The translations under genes were made by a program, and so were the position numbers. This document shows positions 33,896-43,207 of a stretch of 64,000 nucleotides of DNA, piece by piece. The notes beneath the pieces were generated by a model that made no database searches, was not told the origin of the DNA, and saw only the letters and a list, made by a program, of their open reading frames with translations. The stretch comes from Campylobacter peloridis LMG 23910 (lineage in GTDB: Bacteria > Campylobacterota > Campylobacteria > Campylobacterales > Campylobacteraceae), in assembly GCF_000816785.1 (NCBI RefSeq), contig NZ_CP007766.1, forward strand, positions 620,001-684,000, given 5' to 3'. How positions within the stretch are numbered: the stretch's first letter is position 1; each line of letters opens with the position of its first letter.

Positions 33896-36800
33896 AAATA
33901 AAAGATTTCACCTTAATTACATCAAATCATAATTTGGAAATTGAGTTAAAAAATCTTACCGAAAATGCTAATAAAATTATTTTTATATGTGGTGATTTTG
34001 ATGGATATAAAGAAGCTAAGAATTCTTTGTATAAGACACTACATACTATTGAATATAAATTTAAAAGTAACAAGAAAAAAACTTTTAAAATCATACATTT
34101 AAATCAAGCTAATAAAGATGAAATCACAAAAGAACAAAAATTTAGTTCTGATAAAAATTTATCTAGTATTAAAAAAATTATCTTTAATAATTTAAATTTT
34201 TTAAATGATGTAATCAATCAAAACAAAAATAAAACACTCAATAAAATTATTGATGAGAGCAATGAAAAAAATATTGAAAATTTTTTAAAAGGAATTCAAA
34301 AAGAATTAAATGCATTATTAAAAAATATCAAAGAATCTGATTATTTTGAGCAAGAGATTAAACCAAAGATACAACTTACCCTAGATACACTTTTTAATAC
34401 ACTTTTAAAAAATATCACTCAATCTAATGATGATGAATATAAGCAAATTATTAGAGCTATAGCAAAATTTTTTATCAATATATTAGATTCTGTAACCAAT
34501 CTTAAAAAACCTATCTCTTTAGTTAAAAAAAATCCTTATGTTTTTGTTGTAAATACATTATTTGAAGTTTATAATTCTTCTTCTGACTATCAAGAGTATA
34601 AGGAACAAAAATATTATTATGATTTTGCTTATCCACTTTTAGAGCTTATTACTAGTAAGCTTTATCCTATTATCGCTTTGTGCAATGAAGAAATTTTATC
34701 TGATGTATTGATTATAGATGATAAAGTATTATTAGATTTTTCATCTTATTCTAATGCACCTTCTATTAGTCTTTATAAAAATAGTTTTTATAAAGTTATT
34801 TTAGATGAAGAATTTCAAGGTATTTTTGATCATTTTTTAGAAAATAATCCAAAAATTAAAAATGAAAAGTTAGATAATACGCTTTTAATTAATTCTAGTT
34901 TAAAAAATTTTGATACAACATTAAAAAAAGCAATCAATTCAAATATCTCTGAACTTAATCATTTCTTTTATGCAGAATATCCTGATTTAAATTCTTCTAT
35001 ACTAGTAGAAATGATACTAGATAAAAAAAATACTGATCAAATCAATACAACCAAAATGGGTAAAAATTATTTGTTTATTACCAATCCACCACAGCTTAAC
35101 AATGCAGCACTTTGTGAAGATTTGTATCAAAAAAAATTAGGAGCAATAATAAAAAATCGCCCAAAAGCTCTTACAAAAAATGAAAAACTTGGATTAAAAG
35201 AGCAATTTCCTAGTAAAAGAGATTATGGTTCTTATTTTATAGAAAGAGATGTTAAAAAGGAAGATGATTTTGTATTGCAACTTTGTCCTTTTGTGAAACT
35301 TGATGGACAGATTTATCAAAAATATAAAAGGTATTTTAATTTTTATAATCAAACATATTCTCGGTTATTGTTTGATTTATTAGAGAGTACAAAACAATCA
35401 GTTGAGCAAGATTTTGCTTATATTGATAGCTTTTTTAAATTACCCAAAGAACTGGAAGAAATTAGCGAAAAAGAAAAAGAAAAAGTAAAAGAATATATCG
35501 GGCTTTTTAATAATTATTTAGATAATATCAATTCTGATTATGATCAAATGCAATTTTTTCTTGAGTTAGATCCATCAATATCCAAAACATATGAAAATGT
35601 AGATTTTAAGAAATACTCACCTTTAACGGTTGTTTTATTGACTTTGACTTTGTATGTTTTACAAAAAGACTTAGCTTCTACACAAGAATATTCTCTTGGT
35701 GTTAAAAATATTGTAATTCCAAATTTAGATTATGGTGATAAAGAAATTACACTTAATTATCAAAAGATTAAAATACCAAATTATTTTAATGAGTATATTT
35801 CATTTATCCCTGATGATATTTATTTTTATGATAATGATAAAAAAATTTACATCTTTTTATCTAAAGAATTAAATAAAAACAAAAAAGAAGATGAAGTTAT
35901 CTATTTAGATGAATTAGCTAAAGCTATGTTTGAAAATGATTTTGAAGAAGATGATCAAACTTATGTGAATTTTTTAAAAACCTTAAACGAAAGCTTTGAT
36001 GAGGAAATTGAATTTAAAGAAAATACACAAACAGATAAAACTCTTCCTTTGAAAAAAGATTTAGATAAAAGCATTCAAGAAATTATGCTTGATAATGAAC
36101 TTGCAAAATTATCCATAGATATCACTTTTTTTAATATCATTAAGCAACTTTTTCCTTTTGCAGAATTTTTTATGAGCCAGCCTGATTTTTTTAAAAAAAT
36201 GATTTTATTTTTTATAAATTCAAGCTTTGATAAAAAGCATTATGGCAATAAATTATTTTCTAGTTTTAAAGCGCATTTTTTTAAAGAACTAGGGATATTT
36301 TATGCACTTAATCCTAAAGGGCATTTTATAAAAATTAATCCAAAAAGTAAAAAGCCACTCAATAAGCTTTTTTTATATCAAATAGGAACAAATTATTATT
36401 ATTTTAATCAATTAGAATGTGCAAGCGAGTTGAAAAAGTCAAAGAGTTTTTCAAGATTGGATAAAGCTAAGCAAATTCATTTGATATCAAAAGTAAAAAA
36501 ACAATTAGCTATTGATTTTTCTATTAAAGTAAGTAAAAATTTAAGTGTAGATGTGTTAAAAAATTTAGCAGGATCTTTTATCGATACACTTTTGCCTACA
36601 AATTATGAAAGGTTAAAAATTTTATATGAAAAACTAATGTATGAAAAATTTACTTACAATTATGATTTTCCTTTAGCTGTAAAAAAAGAAGAATACTTAA
36701 CCTATCCTTTATTGATAAATTCTAGATTTATGAGTTTTGATTTATCTGAGTTTATTTTTGGTTCTTTATTATGCACAGGTGGGCTTAATTATTATCCTAG

Positions 36801-37374
36801 TATTGCTTGTGCTACGACTTCAAGCAAAGCTAGGGAATTTGCCTTAAAAAGACTTTTATCTTATATTATTTTAGATGAGAAAAGAAGTGCTTTTAAGGAA
36901 GATAAAATCAATGAGGGCAAATACATCTTAAATGATAAGGAATTTTTTGAAGAAAACAATATAGAACTTAGAAATTGTAATATATGTAAGCTAGAGCATT
37001 TTCAAAGAAAAGAAGAGTATAAAACACAACACCCAGTGATAAAACAACACCCTATCTTAGCTTATAATGATGCTATACAAATTTTATATGAATATGCAAA
37101 TGGTATTTATAGCACTACTCAAGATGAAAAGGGTAAGTTCATAGAAGATAGGCAAAAAGCAAGAAGATTGATGGAAAATTTAGAAGCCATAGGACAACAT
37201 AATTTAGAAGTGATGTATAAGGGGATAGGGGATAAGAAGATAAAAAATGAAATTAAGATGAAAGAAGATGATGAAGAAAACGATGATATTAGTAAAATAC
37301 AAGATTATTCTAATAAGTTTATAGGCAGACTAGCCACTACTATAATCATGGAAGATGGTTTATATATAGGATGA
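33892..37374 (+). CDS. Giant module protein, 1160 aa (C)
   Basis: Unknown family as in A and B. Distinguishing residues: HTIEYKFKS, LNDVINQ, NSDYDQMQ, NICKLEH. The hypervariable stretch reads IGDKKIKNEIKMKEDDEEND and shares its first part with D and its second part with B. C-terminal GRLATTIIMEDGLYIG is unchanged. Confidence 0.7.
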   Translation: MKIKDFTLITSNHNLEIELKNLTENANKIIFICGDFDGYKEAKNSLYKTLHTIEYKFKSNKKKTFKIIHLNQANKDEITKEQKFSSDKNLSSIKKIIFNNLNFLNDVINQNKNKTLNKIIDESNEKNIENFLKGIQKELNALLKNIKESDYFEQEIKPKIQLTLDTLFNTLLKNITQSNDDEYKQIIRAIAKFFINILDSVTNLKKPISLVKKNPYVFVVNTLFEVYNSSSDYQEYKEQKYYYDFAYPLLELITSKLYPIIALCNEEILSDVLIIDDKVLLDFSSYSNAPSISLYKNSFYKVILDEEFQGIFDHFLENNPKIKNEKLDNTLLINSSLKNFDTTLKKAINSNISELNHFFYAEYPDLNSSILVEMILDKKNTDQINTTKMGKNYLFITNPPQLNNAALCEDLYQKKLGAIIKNRPKALTKNEKLGLKEQFPSKRDYGSYFIERDVKKEDDFVLQLCPFVKLDGQIYQKYKRYFNFYNQTYSRLLFDLLESTKQSVEQDFAYIDSFFKLPKELEEISEKEKEKVKEYIGLFNNYLDNINSDYDQMQFFLELDPSISKTYENVDFKKYSPLTVVLLTLTLYVLQKDLASTQEYSLGVKNIVIPNLDYGDKEITLNYQKIKIPNYFNEYISFIPDDIYFYDNDKKIYIFLSKELNKNKKEDEVIYLDELAKAMFENDFEEDDQTYVNFLKTLNESFDEEIEFKENTQTDKTLPLKKDLDKSIQEIMLDNELAKLSIDITFFNIIKQLFPFAEFFMSQPDFFKKMILFFINSSFDKKHYGNKLFSSFKAHFFKELGIFYALNPKGHFIKINPKSKKPLNKLFLYQIGTNYYYFNQLECASELKKSKSFSRLDKAKQIHLISKVKKQLAIDFSIKVSKNLSVDVLKNLAGSFIDTLLPTNYERLKILYEKLMYEKFTYNYDFPLAVKKEEYLTYPLLINSRFMSFDLSEFIFGSLLCTGGLNYYPSIACATTSSKAREFALKRLLSYIILDEKRSAFKEDKINEGKYILNDKEFFEENNIELRNCNICKLEHFQRKEEYKTQHPVIKQHPILAYNDAIQILYEYANGIYSTTQDEKGKFIEDRQKARRLMENLEAIGQHNLEVMYKGIGDKKIKNEIKMKEDDEENDDISKIQDYSNKFIGRLATTIIMEDGLYIG

Positions 37375-37385
37375 AAGGATAAATA

Positions 37386-38672
37386 ATGAGTGAAACTTAT
37401 GAAATTTATACGCCTAATGGTGGTATATTAGATGTAGAAAAAAAAACGAATAAAATTTTATTAAGTGATGGGGGAGCTAAGGTAGGCAAATACACCCAAG
37501 AATATTCTAAAGCTTTGTTTGAAGCTGATCGTATATTAAGAAACTCCCCCTACAAAGACTATCAACCCAGATATTTAGATCCTAATCTTTACACAGGGCA
37601 AAGTTCTACTTTACTTGAATTTAAAGATTGGCAAAGTATTTATTTAAAAGATCCTATTAAAGGAAGCATAGCTCCTTGGACTAAAGCAGAAAAAGCTTAT
37701 TATAAATCTTTAAAAACTAAAAAAGAAAGATATAAATATTTAGTTATAAGAAGTGGTATAAGAAGTGTTGTTATAGATATACCTTATGAAGCTATAGGAG
37801 CTGTAGATGAAAAAGGAAATGTAGATCCTAAATATGAAAAATTATATAGAATAGTAGATGATAATAAACATAATCTAAGATCAAGTTTATTTCATAATGA
37901 ATGGGGTATGGCAGCAGGAATATTAGGTGATTATAAATATCTAGCTAATGATATGTCTCAAAATGGTTTTAATGCAAGATTTATCCAAGCTACTATACTT
38001 TATATACAATTAAGTGGAGGAAGTAGTATATTAGATAAACCTAATTTATTAGGTGCTATTTATGGTTATGCTGATATTGCTGTAGGAAGTGGTTTAGTGG
38101 GAGTGCATAAAAATCCTTTAAGAGAACAAGAGATTAAAACCTTAGCTAAGACTTTAAAACCTGATGAATTTGGTATGCTTCCTTTTATAGATGAGATTAT
38201 GGGAGTAGATTGGGTAATTGATTATAATAAATATGATATAGCTAGCGATGAATTTGGAGATATATACAAAGCCTTAAGAAGTGATATAGTTGAGGGTAAG
38301 ATAAAAGATCCAAGGGATGTAGATTCTACTTATGAAAGCAGAAGAGAATTTGATCGCCATAGGGGAGGGTATAAAAATGGTATGAGGCAAGGTTATGAAA
38401 CTGATACACCTAATGATTGGAGTGAAGAAAGAGCACAACTTTTTAATGATACTTTAATACTACATGCCAAACTAGCAGCCCTAACTCCACCTCAAGGCTA
38501 TCCTAATGCACCTTATTATTTTACCCCTGAAAACCTAGAATGGTATTATAAAAGACATAAACTTGATAGACTCCTTGATCCAAGAATTCCTGCCATATAT
38601 AGATATAATTTCCCGCAAGAACTTCGAGCTAAAATACTAGCTTATGCTAAAGAACATAATATAAAAGAGTAA
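37386..38672 (+). CDS. Module protein of the ~430-aa family, 428 aa (C)
   Basis: Same head as the first B copy. Variable region: YNKYDIASDEFGDIYKAL and GGYKNGMRQGYETDTPNDW, a mix of the B and D variants. No giant-gene scar follows; instead an AT-rich 53-bp spacer precedes the next 273-aa gene, so this junction has a different history. Confidence 0.65.
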   Translation: MSETYEIYTPNGGILDVEKKTNKILLSDGGAKVGKYTQEYSKALFEADRILRNSPYKDYQPRYLDPNLYTGQSSTLLEFKDWQSIYLKDPIKGSIAPWTKAEKAYYKSLKTKKERYKYLVIRSGIRSVVIDIPYEAIGAVDEKGNVDPKYEKLYRIVDDNKHNLRSSLFHNEWGMAAGILGDYKYLANDMSQNGFNARFIQATILYIQLSGGSSILDKPNLLGAIYGYADIAVGSGLVGVHKNPLREQEIKTLAKTLKPDEFGMLPFIDEIMGVDWVIDYNKYDIASDEFGDIYKALRSDIVEGKIKDPRDVDSTYESRREFDRHRGGYKNGMRQGYETDTPNDWSEERAQLFNDTLILHAKLAALTPPQGYPNAPYYFTPENLEWYYKRHKLDRLLDPRIPAIYRYNFPQELRAKILAYAKEHNIKE

Positions 38673-38725
38673 TTTAATCAAAACAAAAAAATATTTAAAG
38701 TAAAATTAAAATAAAAGGATAAACA

Positions 38726-39547
38726 ATGCAAAAAATACTTCAAATTGATTTAGAAAAAAGAAAAGCTTTAGAGAATTTAAAAAATTTAAGCTTATTGGGT
38801 TTTGGTGGAGTTATGTTATTTAATCTAAATAAAGATGATTTGATTAAAGATAATGATATTTTTTCTATGCATAATATGAATCATTTTTTACAACTTAGTT
38901 TAGATCAATTTTACATACCTAATGCTTTTTTAAATATTTTAGAATTTTTACATATTAAAAAACATATTGATATAAAAGAATCTTTTCATATCAACATCTT
39001 GATCAATAGTGATACACTTTATAAAAATCCTTTATTGCAATATAATATAAATAGAACAATTTCTAAAGATGATAATATCATTTATGCTTTAAAAAATACT
39101 TCTAGTATAAATCAAGCTTTTAAAAACTTAAAACAACTACAAGAAGTATTATTAAAAGAAAATATATTTTTAAATTTTATAGACTTAAATAGTAAAGAAA
39201 GTCTTTTAAGTTTTTACAATCAAATATTAAGTAATCATCATCTTAAAGATTATTTTTATATAAAAAATAATCAATTTTTTATTAAAGAAGATATAAAAAA
39301 TAAAATTGTATTTCACAATATCAATTCTTCTTCTATTATAAGTAATTATCTTAGCTTGTTAAATGATTTTAATACTTTAAGTAAGATAGAACTTATAAAT
39401 ATATTAGAAAGTTTAAGTTTATATAATCTCTCAACTTTAATGCAAGATATACAAAAAAGAAACTTAAAACTAGAATATAACTTAAAAAGCTTTGATAAAG
39501 ATAATATCTTTTTATCTAATATGATTATGAATGTGAGATTGAAGTAA
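38726..39547 (+). CDS. 273-aa module protein (D)
   Basis: Starts MQKILQIDLEK; has the HINILINSD, SKDDNI and NLKSFDKDNIF variants shared with A and E and not with B and C. So the 273-aa gene tracks the type of the variable region behind it. AAAAGGATAAAC precedes the ATG. Unknown function. Confidence 0.7.
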   Translation: MQKILQIDLEKRKALENLKNLSLLGFGGVMLFNLNKDDLIKDNDIFSMHNMNHFLQLSLDQFYIPNAFLNILEFLHIKKHIDIKESFHINILINSDTLYKNPLLQYNINRTISKDDNIIYALKNTSSINQAFKNLKQLQEVLLKENIFLNFIDLNSKESLLSFYNQILSNHHLKDYFYIKNNQFFIKEDIKNKIVFHNINSSSIISNYLSLLNDFNTLSKIELINILESLSLYNLSTLMQDIQKRNLKLEYNLKSFDKDNIFLSNMIMNVRLK

Positions 39548-39550
39548 GTA

Positions 39551-39568
39551 AATGGTAGATTTAGCAGG
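39551..39568. other. tRNA-3'-end-like motif in the module spacer (D)
   Basis: Identical to the 18-bp motif at 5770-5787, with the same MVDLAGVIC frame and the downstream TATAAT (39624-39629) and lipoprotein-tail scar. Confidence 0.4.
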
Positions 39569-39623
39569 TGTGATTTGTTAATCACAGCAAAGTATTTTTT
39601 GCTTATATGCTATATTTTATTGT

Positions 39624-39629
39624 TATAAT
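39624..39629 (+). promoter_or_regulatory. Predicted -10 box ahead of the immunity region (D)
   Basis: TATAAT with T-rich upstream sequence, same place as in modules A and E. Confidence 0.4.
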
Positions 39630-39669
39630 TTATAAAAAGTGATGAAAAATATACAGGACAAAGTTACTG

Positions 39670-39825
39670 ATGAACCCTAAAGAACTTATTTCTCAAATCA
39701 AAGACTATGCTGATATAGCAGATGCTAGTTATGCTATGCTTGATTTAATCGATGAGAATGATGAAAAAGGTTTTAATAGTATGTTAAATATAAAAACTAA
39801 ATTTTACTTATACCAAGGTATTTGA
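39670..39825 (+). pseudogene. Effector N-terminal stub 1 (D)
   Basis: Same 51-codon stub as at 5889 (MNPKELISQIKDYADIADAS start). It precedes the intact lipoprotein gene. Confidence 0.65.
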
Positions 39826-39853
39826 AATAATATACTTTAAAAAGGAGTATCAA

Positions 39854-40507
39854 ATGAAAATCACAATGATAATTCTAAGCTTATTTTCTTTAGTATCTTT
39901 AAGTGCATGTGCTTTTAAAGAAAATAAAGCAAGTGAATTAGAAACTCTTGCAAGTAATTATGGTGGAATTTATATCTTTGATAAAAAAATAAGAGAAGAG
40001 ATATTGGAAAATGAAAGAAAGATAAAAGAATATAATCAATGGATTAATAATATATCTGCTTCTGATGAAGAGTTAAGAGCTAATATTAAAAAGTATGATG
40101 TAGAAAAAAAATTCCCTCAAGTCCTTTCTAATGGTTGTAAATATTATCGTAATGATTATAATTATGATGTAGATAATCCTGACTATGATTTTAACTTCGA
40201 TGATAAACCCGAATTTGCATACTATGAAGATCAATTTAAAGCATATATGGGTGAAGAAAACTATAAAAAATTAAGACCTTATTTAGGTATGACAACTTAT
40301 TATGTGTGTAAGGGTAAAAAATATCCTGTTGTTTTTGCTACTATGATAGATTATAAAGTAAAAAGCTATGGATTGTTTGGAGATGAAGGAAGAGGATTTA
40401 GCTTTTCTAGTATTAGTCGTAAAAGTGCAGGAGGAGGATCTTTTCATTATTTTACTAATGGTAAATTTGTAAAAAGTGATGAAAAATATACAGGACAAAG
40501 TTACTGA
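39854..40507 (+). CDS. Immunity-like lipoprotein, 217 aa, intact (D)
   Basis: The complete form of the lipoprotein: signal peptide with lipobox LSAC (Cys19), then a soluble domain with SNGCKYYRNDYNYD, EDQFKAYMGEENYKKLRPYL, YYVCKGKKYPVVFATMIDYK and ending KYTGQSY. The A8 tract at 40104-40111 keeps the frame. Residues about 57-80 (IKEYNQWINNISASDEEL) differ from A/E, as does DVDNPDYDFNFDD, so this is a separate specificity variant. AAAAAGGAG precedes the ATG. Its stop overlaps stub 2. A periplasmic lipoprotein immunity to a phospholipase effector is the inferred role. Confidence 0.7.
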   Translation: MKITMIILSLFSLVSLSACAFKENKASELETLASNYGGIYIFDKKIREEILENERKIKEYNQWINNISASDEELRANIKKYDVEKKFPQVLSNGCKYYRNDYNYDVDNPDYDFNFDDKPEFAYYEDQFKAYMGEENYKKLRPYLGMTTYYVCKGKKYPVVFATMIDYKVKSYGLFGDEGRGFSFSSISRKSAGGGSFHYFTNGKFVKSDEKYTGQSY

Positions 40508-40629
40508 TGAACCCTAAAGAATTTATCTCTCAAATCAAAGACTATGCTAATATAGCAGATGCTAGTTATGCTATGTTGGAATATGTTACTTTTAATGTTC
40601 TTGGTATTTATGGCTGGAATGGTTCCTAG
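40507..40629 (+). pseudogene. Effector N-terminal stub 2 (D)
   Basis: Same 40-codon stub as in A (MNPKEFISQIKDYANIADAS start), overlapping the lipoprotein stop. Confidence 0.65.
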
Positions 40630-40693
40630 TGTAATTATATTTTGATTTTTAAAAAGTAGGATAATTTTATTAAAAATATAAAAAGGAAAATAA

Positions 40694-41147
40694 ATGGGTT
40701 TATTAAAAAAAATATACATTGCTTGGGGGATGTTTTGGGGAATTATTTTTTTGTTTAGTTCTTTATATGCTTATTTTAGTGATATAGAATTTTTGGTGAT
40801 ATGTTAAAGATTGCATTTTTTATATATTCTTATCCATTGTTACCTTACATATCATATTTAACACTACAAGAAACTATTAAATCCAAAAATATTTTTCTTT
40901 ATTTTTCTTTATTTTTCTTTATTTTTCTTTATTTTTCTTTATTTTTCTTTATTTTTCTTTATTTTTCTTTATCTCGGGGGGATTTTTTAATTATGTAATA
41001 ATATTAGGTATTTATACAATATTATTTTTAATAATATCTATTAAATTTAGAAAAGAACTTTCTTATTATTTTTCTTTATTATTTTGTATTTTTTTATACA
41101 TTTTTTTATATCTTTTTATTTTCTATATGGATTTAAAAAATGAGTAA
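40694..41147 (+). pseudogene. Immunity-like membrane protein with 8-copy repeat, frame-shifted (D)
   Basis: The same gene as at 6888-7351 in A, but with eight ATTTTTCTTT copies (40891-40970). The second frame therefore stops after 65 residues (ending SRGDFLIM), and the membrane segments beyond the repeat are lost. This is direct evidence that copy number at this tract changes the protein. Confidence 0.65.
40891..40970. repeat. 10-bp tandem repeat, 8 copies (D)
   Basis: ATTTTTCTTT eight times; nine in modules A and E at the matching site. Flanks are identical, so the change is a single-unit slippage. Confidence 0.95.
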
Positions 41148-41193
41148 TAAAGCTCAAATTAACAATCTCAAAAATTATGCTAAACTTGTATAG
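41140..41193 (+). pseudogene. Effector N-terminal stub 3 (D)
   Basis: Same 17-codon frame as in A (MSNKAQINNLKNYAKLV). Confidence 0.55.
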
Positions 41194-41249
41194 ATTGGTT
41201 TTTTTGATTTTTTAATAATAATTTAAATTTCAACAAAAAAGGAAGTAGT

Positions 41250-41624
41250 GTGATAATACTAAAAAATCTATATATTATTTGGATTATAATTTGGGGATTT
41301 GGGGCTATTTTAGGTTATTATATGGGATATGATGCAACTTTTACTAAAATATTCTTTTTTCTTGTTATACTTTATCTTTTTCCATTGTTGCCTTATTTTT
41401 GTTATTTGATTTATAAAAAAGCAAGAAATACAAAAAATATATTTGTTGCTATTTGTTGCTATTTGTTGCTATTTGTTGCTATTTGTTGCTATTTGTTGCT
41501 ACTACTGATTAATAGAAATAATAGTAATTTTAAGTTGTACTTAATTATTATTGTGATACATATTGTAATATTTGCAATAATTTATTTAATTAAAAGAAAT
41601 AAAAATGAAAACTCAAATCAATAA
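41250..41624 (+). CDS. Immunity-like membrane protein with 10-bp repeats, 124 aa (D)
   Basis: The first ~48 residues match the 170-aa protein of A and E (LKNLYIIWIIIWGFG, FFFLVILYLFPLLPY), then it diverges. Six copies of ATTTGTTGCT (41441-41500) code the FVAICCYLLL membrane repeat; adding or losing a copy would change the frame of the C-terminal part (NRNNSNFKLYLIIIVIHIV). GTG start after AAAAAGGAAG. The end overlaps the lipase start by 20 bases, tying its expression to that lipase, for which it is the likely immunity protein. Confidence 0.65.
   Translation: MIILKNLYIIWIIIWGFGAILGYYMGYDATFTKIFFFLVILYLFPLLPYFCYLIYKKARNTKNIFVAICCYLLLFVAICCYLLLLLINRNNSNFKLYLIIIVIHIVIFAIIYLIKRNKNENSNQ
41441..41500. 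repeat. 10-bp tandem repeat ATTTGTTGCT, 6 copies (D)
   Basis: Six perfect copies inside a membrane protein gene, absent from the related A/E gene. It is a second, different 10-bp tract in the same array. Confidence 0.95.
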
Positions 41625-43200
41625 TTTAAAAGATTATGCAGAACTTGCACAAGCTAGTTATTTTTATTTTGATTTTTTAAATACTAGAAATATATTTGAG
41701 TTAGATTCTAATCAAGAAAAAATTCAAGAAGAAAATTCTATTAGAGGTTATAGAGAAATAAAAGTAAATTTAGAACATGTTGTCAGTCAAAAATATAAAG
41801 ATAAAAAAGTATTGATTAATTTAAGACAAGATAATGATTGGCAATCAAAAATATTAAATTTCTTTGATGAAAAGACAAATTTTGATAAACTAAATGGAGA
41901 ATTTGGAGAATTACAAGCTAGGAATTTCTCTCAAAGATATGAGGTTCAATTTCATCAGCCTAACACTACAAGTGGCTTTAGTGCTACTTTGTTTTATGAT
42001 AAAGAAAAAGATAAATTTGTGGTAGGATTTAGGGGAACTGAAGCTGATAATTTTATTAGCTCGATTCAAGATATAGCTCAAGACATAACTCTATCCCTCA
42101 ATGGCAATCTCCAATCTTCTTCTCTTTTAGAATTTTTAGAACAAGTAAATAAAATAATCAAAAATAAACACAAAAGCATTATATTTGTAGGACATTCATT
42201 GGGTGGGTATTTAGCTCAAATGGCTTTGATATATTGCGATATTAAATATAAAGATAAATTATCTTTTAGTCCTAATGAAGTTTATACCTTTAATGCCCCT
42301 AGTGTTTATGGTTGGAATTTTCCTAATATAGCTATCAACCCTAATACAATAAAAATTATGCAAGATCTTTTAGGAAAATACACTATAGATATTTCAGAAA
42401 AAATCACTCATATTTATGATAATGGTAAAATTGAAATCATCGCTTCTGCTCAATATGGCTCACACAATAGACTGCCTATCTATACGGGTAAAGATTCTCA
42501 CTCCATAATCCCCCTAACTCAAACTCTTTACTTCTACTCCTATCTTTTAGAATTAGATGCTAACCATAACAAAGTCAAAGATAAAAGTTTTAGTGAATGT
42601 ATAGAGTATCTTAATCATTTTATGAAAAATATTCAAATATATACAGAAACTTTTGTGTTAAAAAATAATGCTATTAATAATAAAAATTTCGCTCTTAAAA
42701 ATGGACCTCTTGGGCTTTTAAGAAGCTCTCCAGAAAAAATCAACCATTTTGAATATTTTCTTTCATTAATAGCCACCATAATGCAAGAAACAAATGGTAT
42801 TTTAGAAGAGGTTGGAGATAATTATTATACAAGCTACAAAGCTCCTACCATTAGTCAAACAAAAATCATAGATTTTATTTTAAAAGCACATGAAAAAGAA
42901 AAATATATTTTAATTCTTGATAAAAATGATTTTAATAAATACAGAAAAGATTGTTCCTTTATTAATAATCAAGAAAATTTAGCTCATAAAATTGCCATTG
43001 GGGAATTTAGAATTTTCATTGTAGTTTATAAAGATATGAAATGTCTTGAAAATATTAATAATATAACAAAAATATACAGATATAATTCAAAAAGTTATAA
43101 AATAAAAGATCAAATTTGGGATGAGCAATATTTAGGTGGAGTTTGTAAAATATCACAAGCTTTGTATTTTAATGGAAAAGCTAAAATAGGTATTATTTAG
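41605..43200 (+). CDS. Lipase-family effector, 531 aa (D)
   Basis: Alpha/beta-hydrolase with VGHSLGG (Ser198), a likely Asp in IYDNGK and His in GKDSHS. The N-terminal block (MKTQINNLKDYAELAQASYF, LNGEFGELQARNFSQRY, FHQPNT, FVVGFRGTE) is the intact form of stub 4 of A/E. The catalytic region (about 145-272) differs from the A/E lipase, while everything from IIASAQYGSHNRLPIY to the end is identical to it at the DNA level (42437 corresponds to 10409). The protein thus has a variable front half with most of the hydrolase and a constant back half. No signal peptide. Role inferred as for the A lipase. Confidence 0.8.
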   Translation: MKTQINNLKDYAELAQASYFYFDFLNTRNIFELDSNQEKIQEENSIRGYREIKVNLEHVVSQKYKDKKVLINLRQDNDWQSKILNFFDEKTNFDKLNGEFGELQARNFSQRYEVQFHQPNTTSGFSATLFYDKEKDKFVVGFRGTEADNFISSIQDIAQDITLSLNGNLQSSSLLEFLEQVNKIIKNKHKSIIFVGHSLGGYLAQMALIYCDIKYKDKLSFSPNEVYTFNAPSVYGWNFPNIAINPNTIKIMQDLLGKYTIDISEKITHIYDNGKIEIIASAQYGSHNRLPIYTGKDSHSIIPLTQTLYFYSYLLELDANHNKVKDKSFSECIEYLNHFMKNIQIYTETFVLKNNAINNKNFALKNGPLGLLRSSPEKINHFEYFLSLIATIMQETNGILEEVGDNYYTSYKAPTISQTKIIDFILKAHEKEKYILILDKNDFNKYRKDCSFINNQENLAHKIAIGEFRIFIVVYKDMKCLENINNITKIYRYNSKSYKIKDQIWDEQYLGGVCKISQALYFNGKAKIGII

Positions 43201-43207
43201 GAAAATT

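Larger units (their letters stand above)
28820..38725 (+). repeat. Module C of the tandem array
   Basis: Third unit, a near copy of B with a replaced immunity/effector-start block (about 30917-31329) and a single 428-aa gene. Its giant gene shares markers with D (NSDYDQMQ, NICKLEH), so modules have exchanged segments. Confidence 0.85.
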
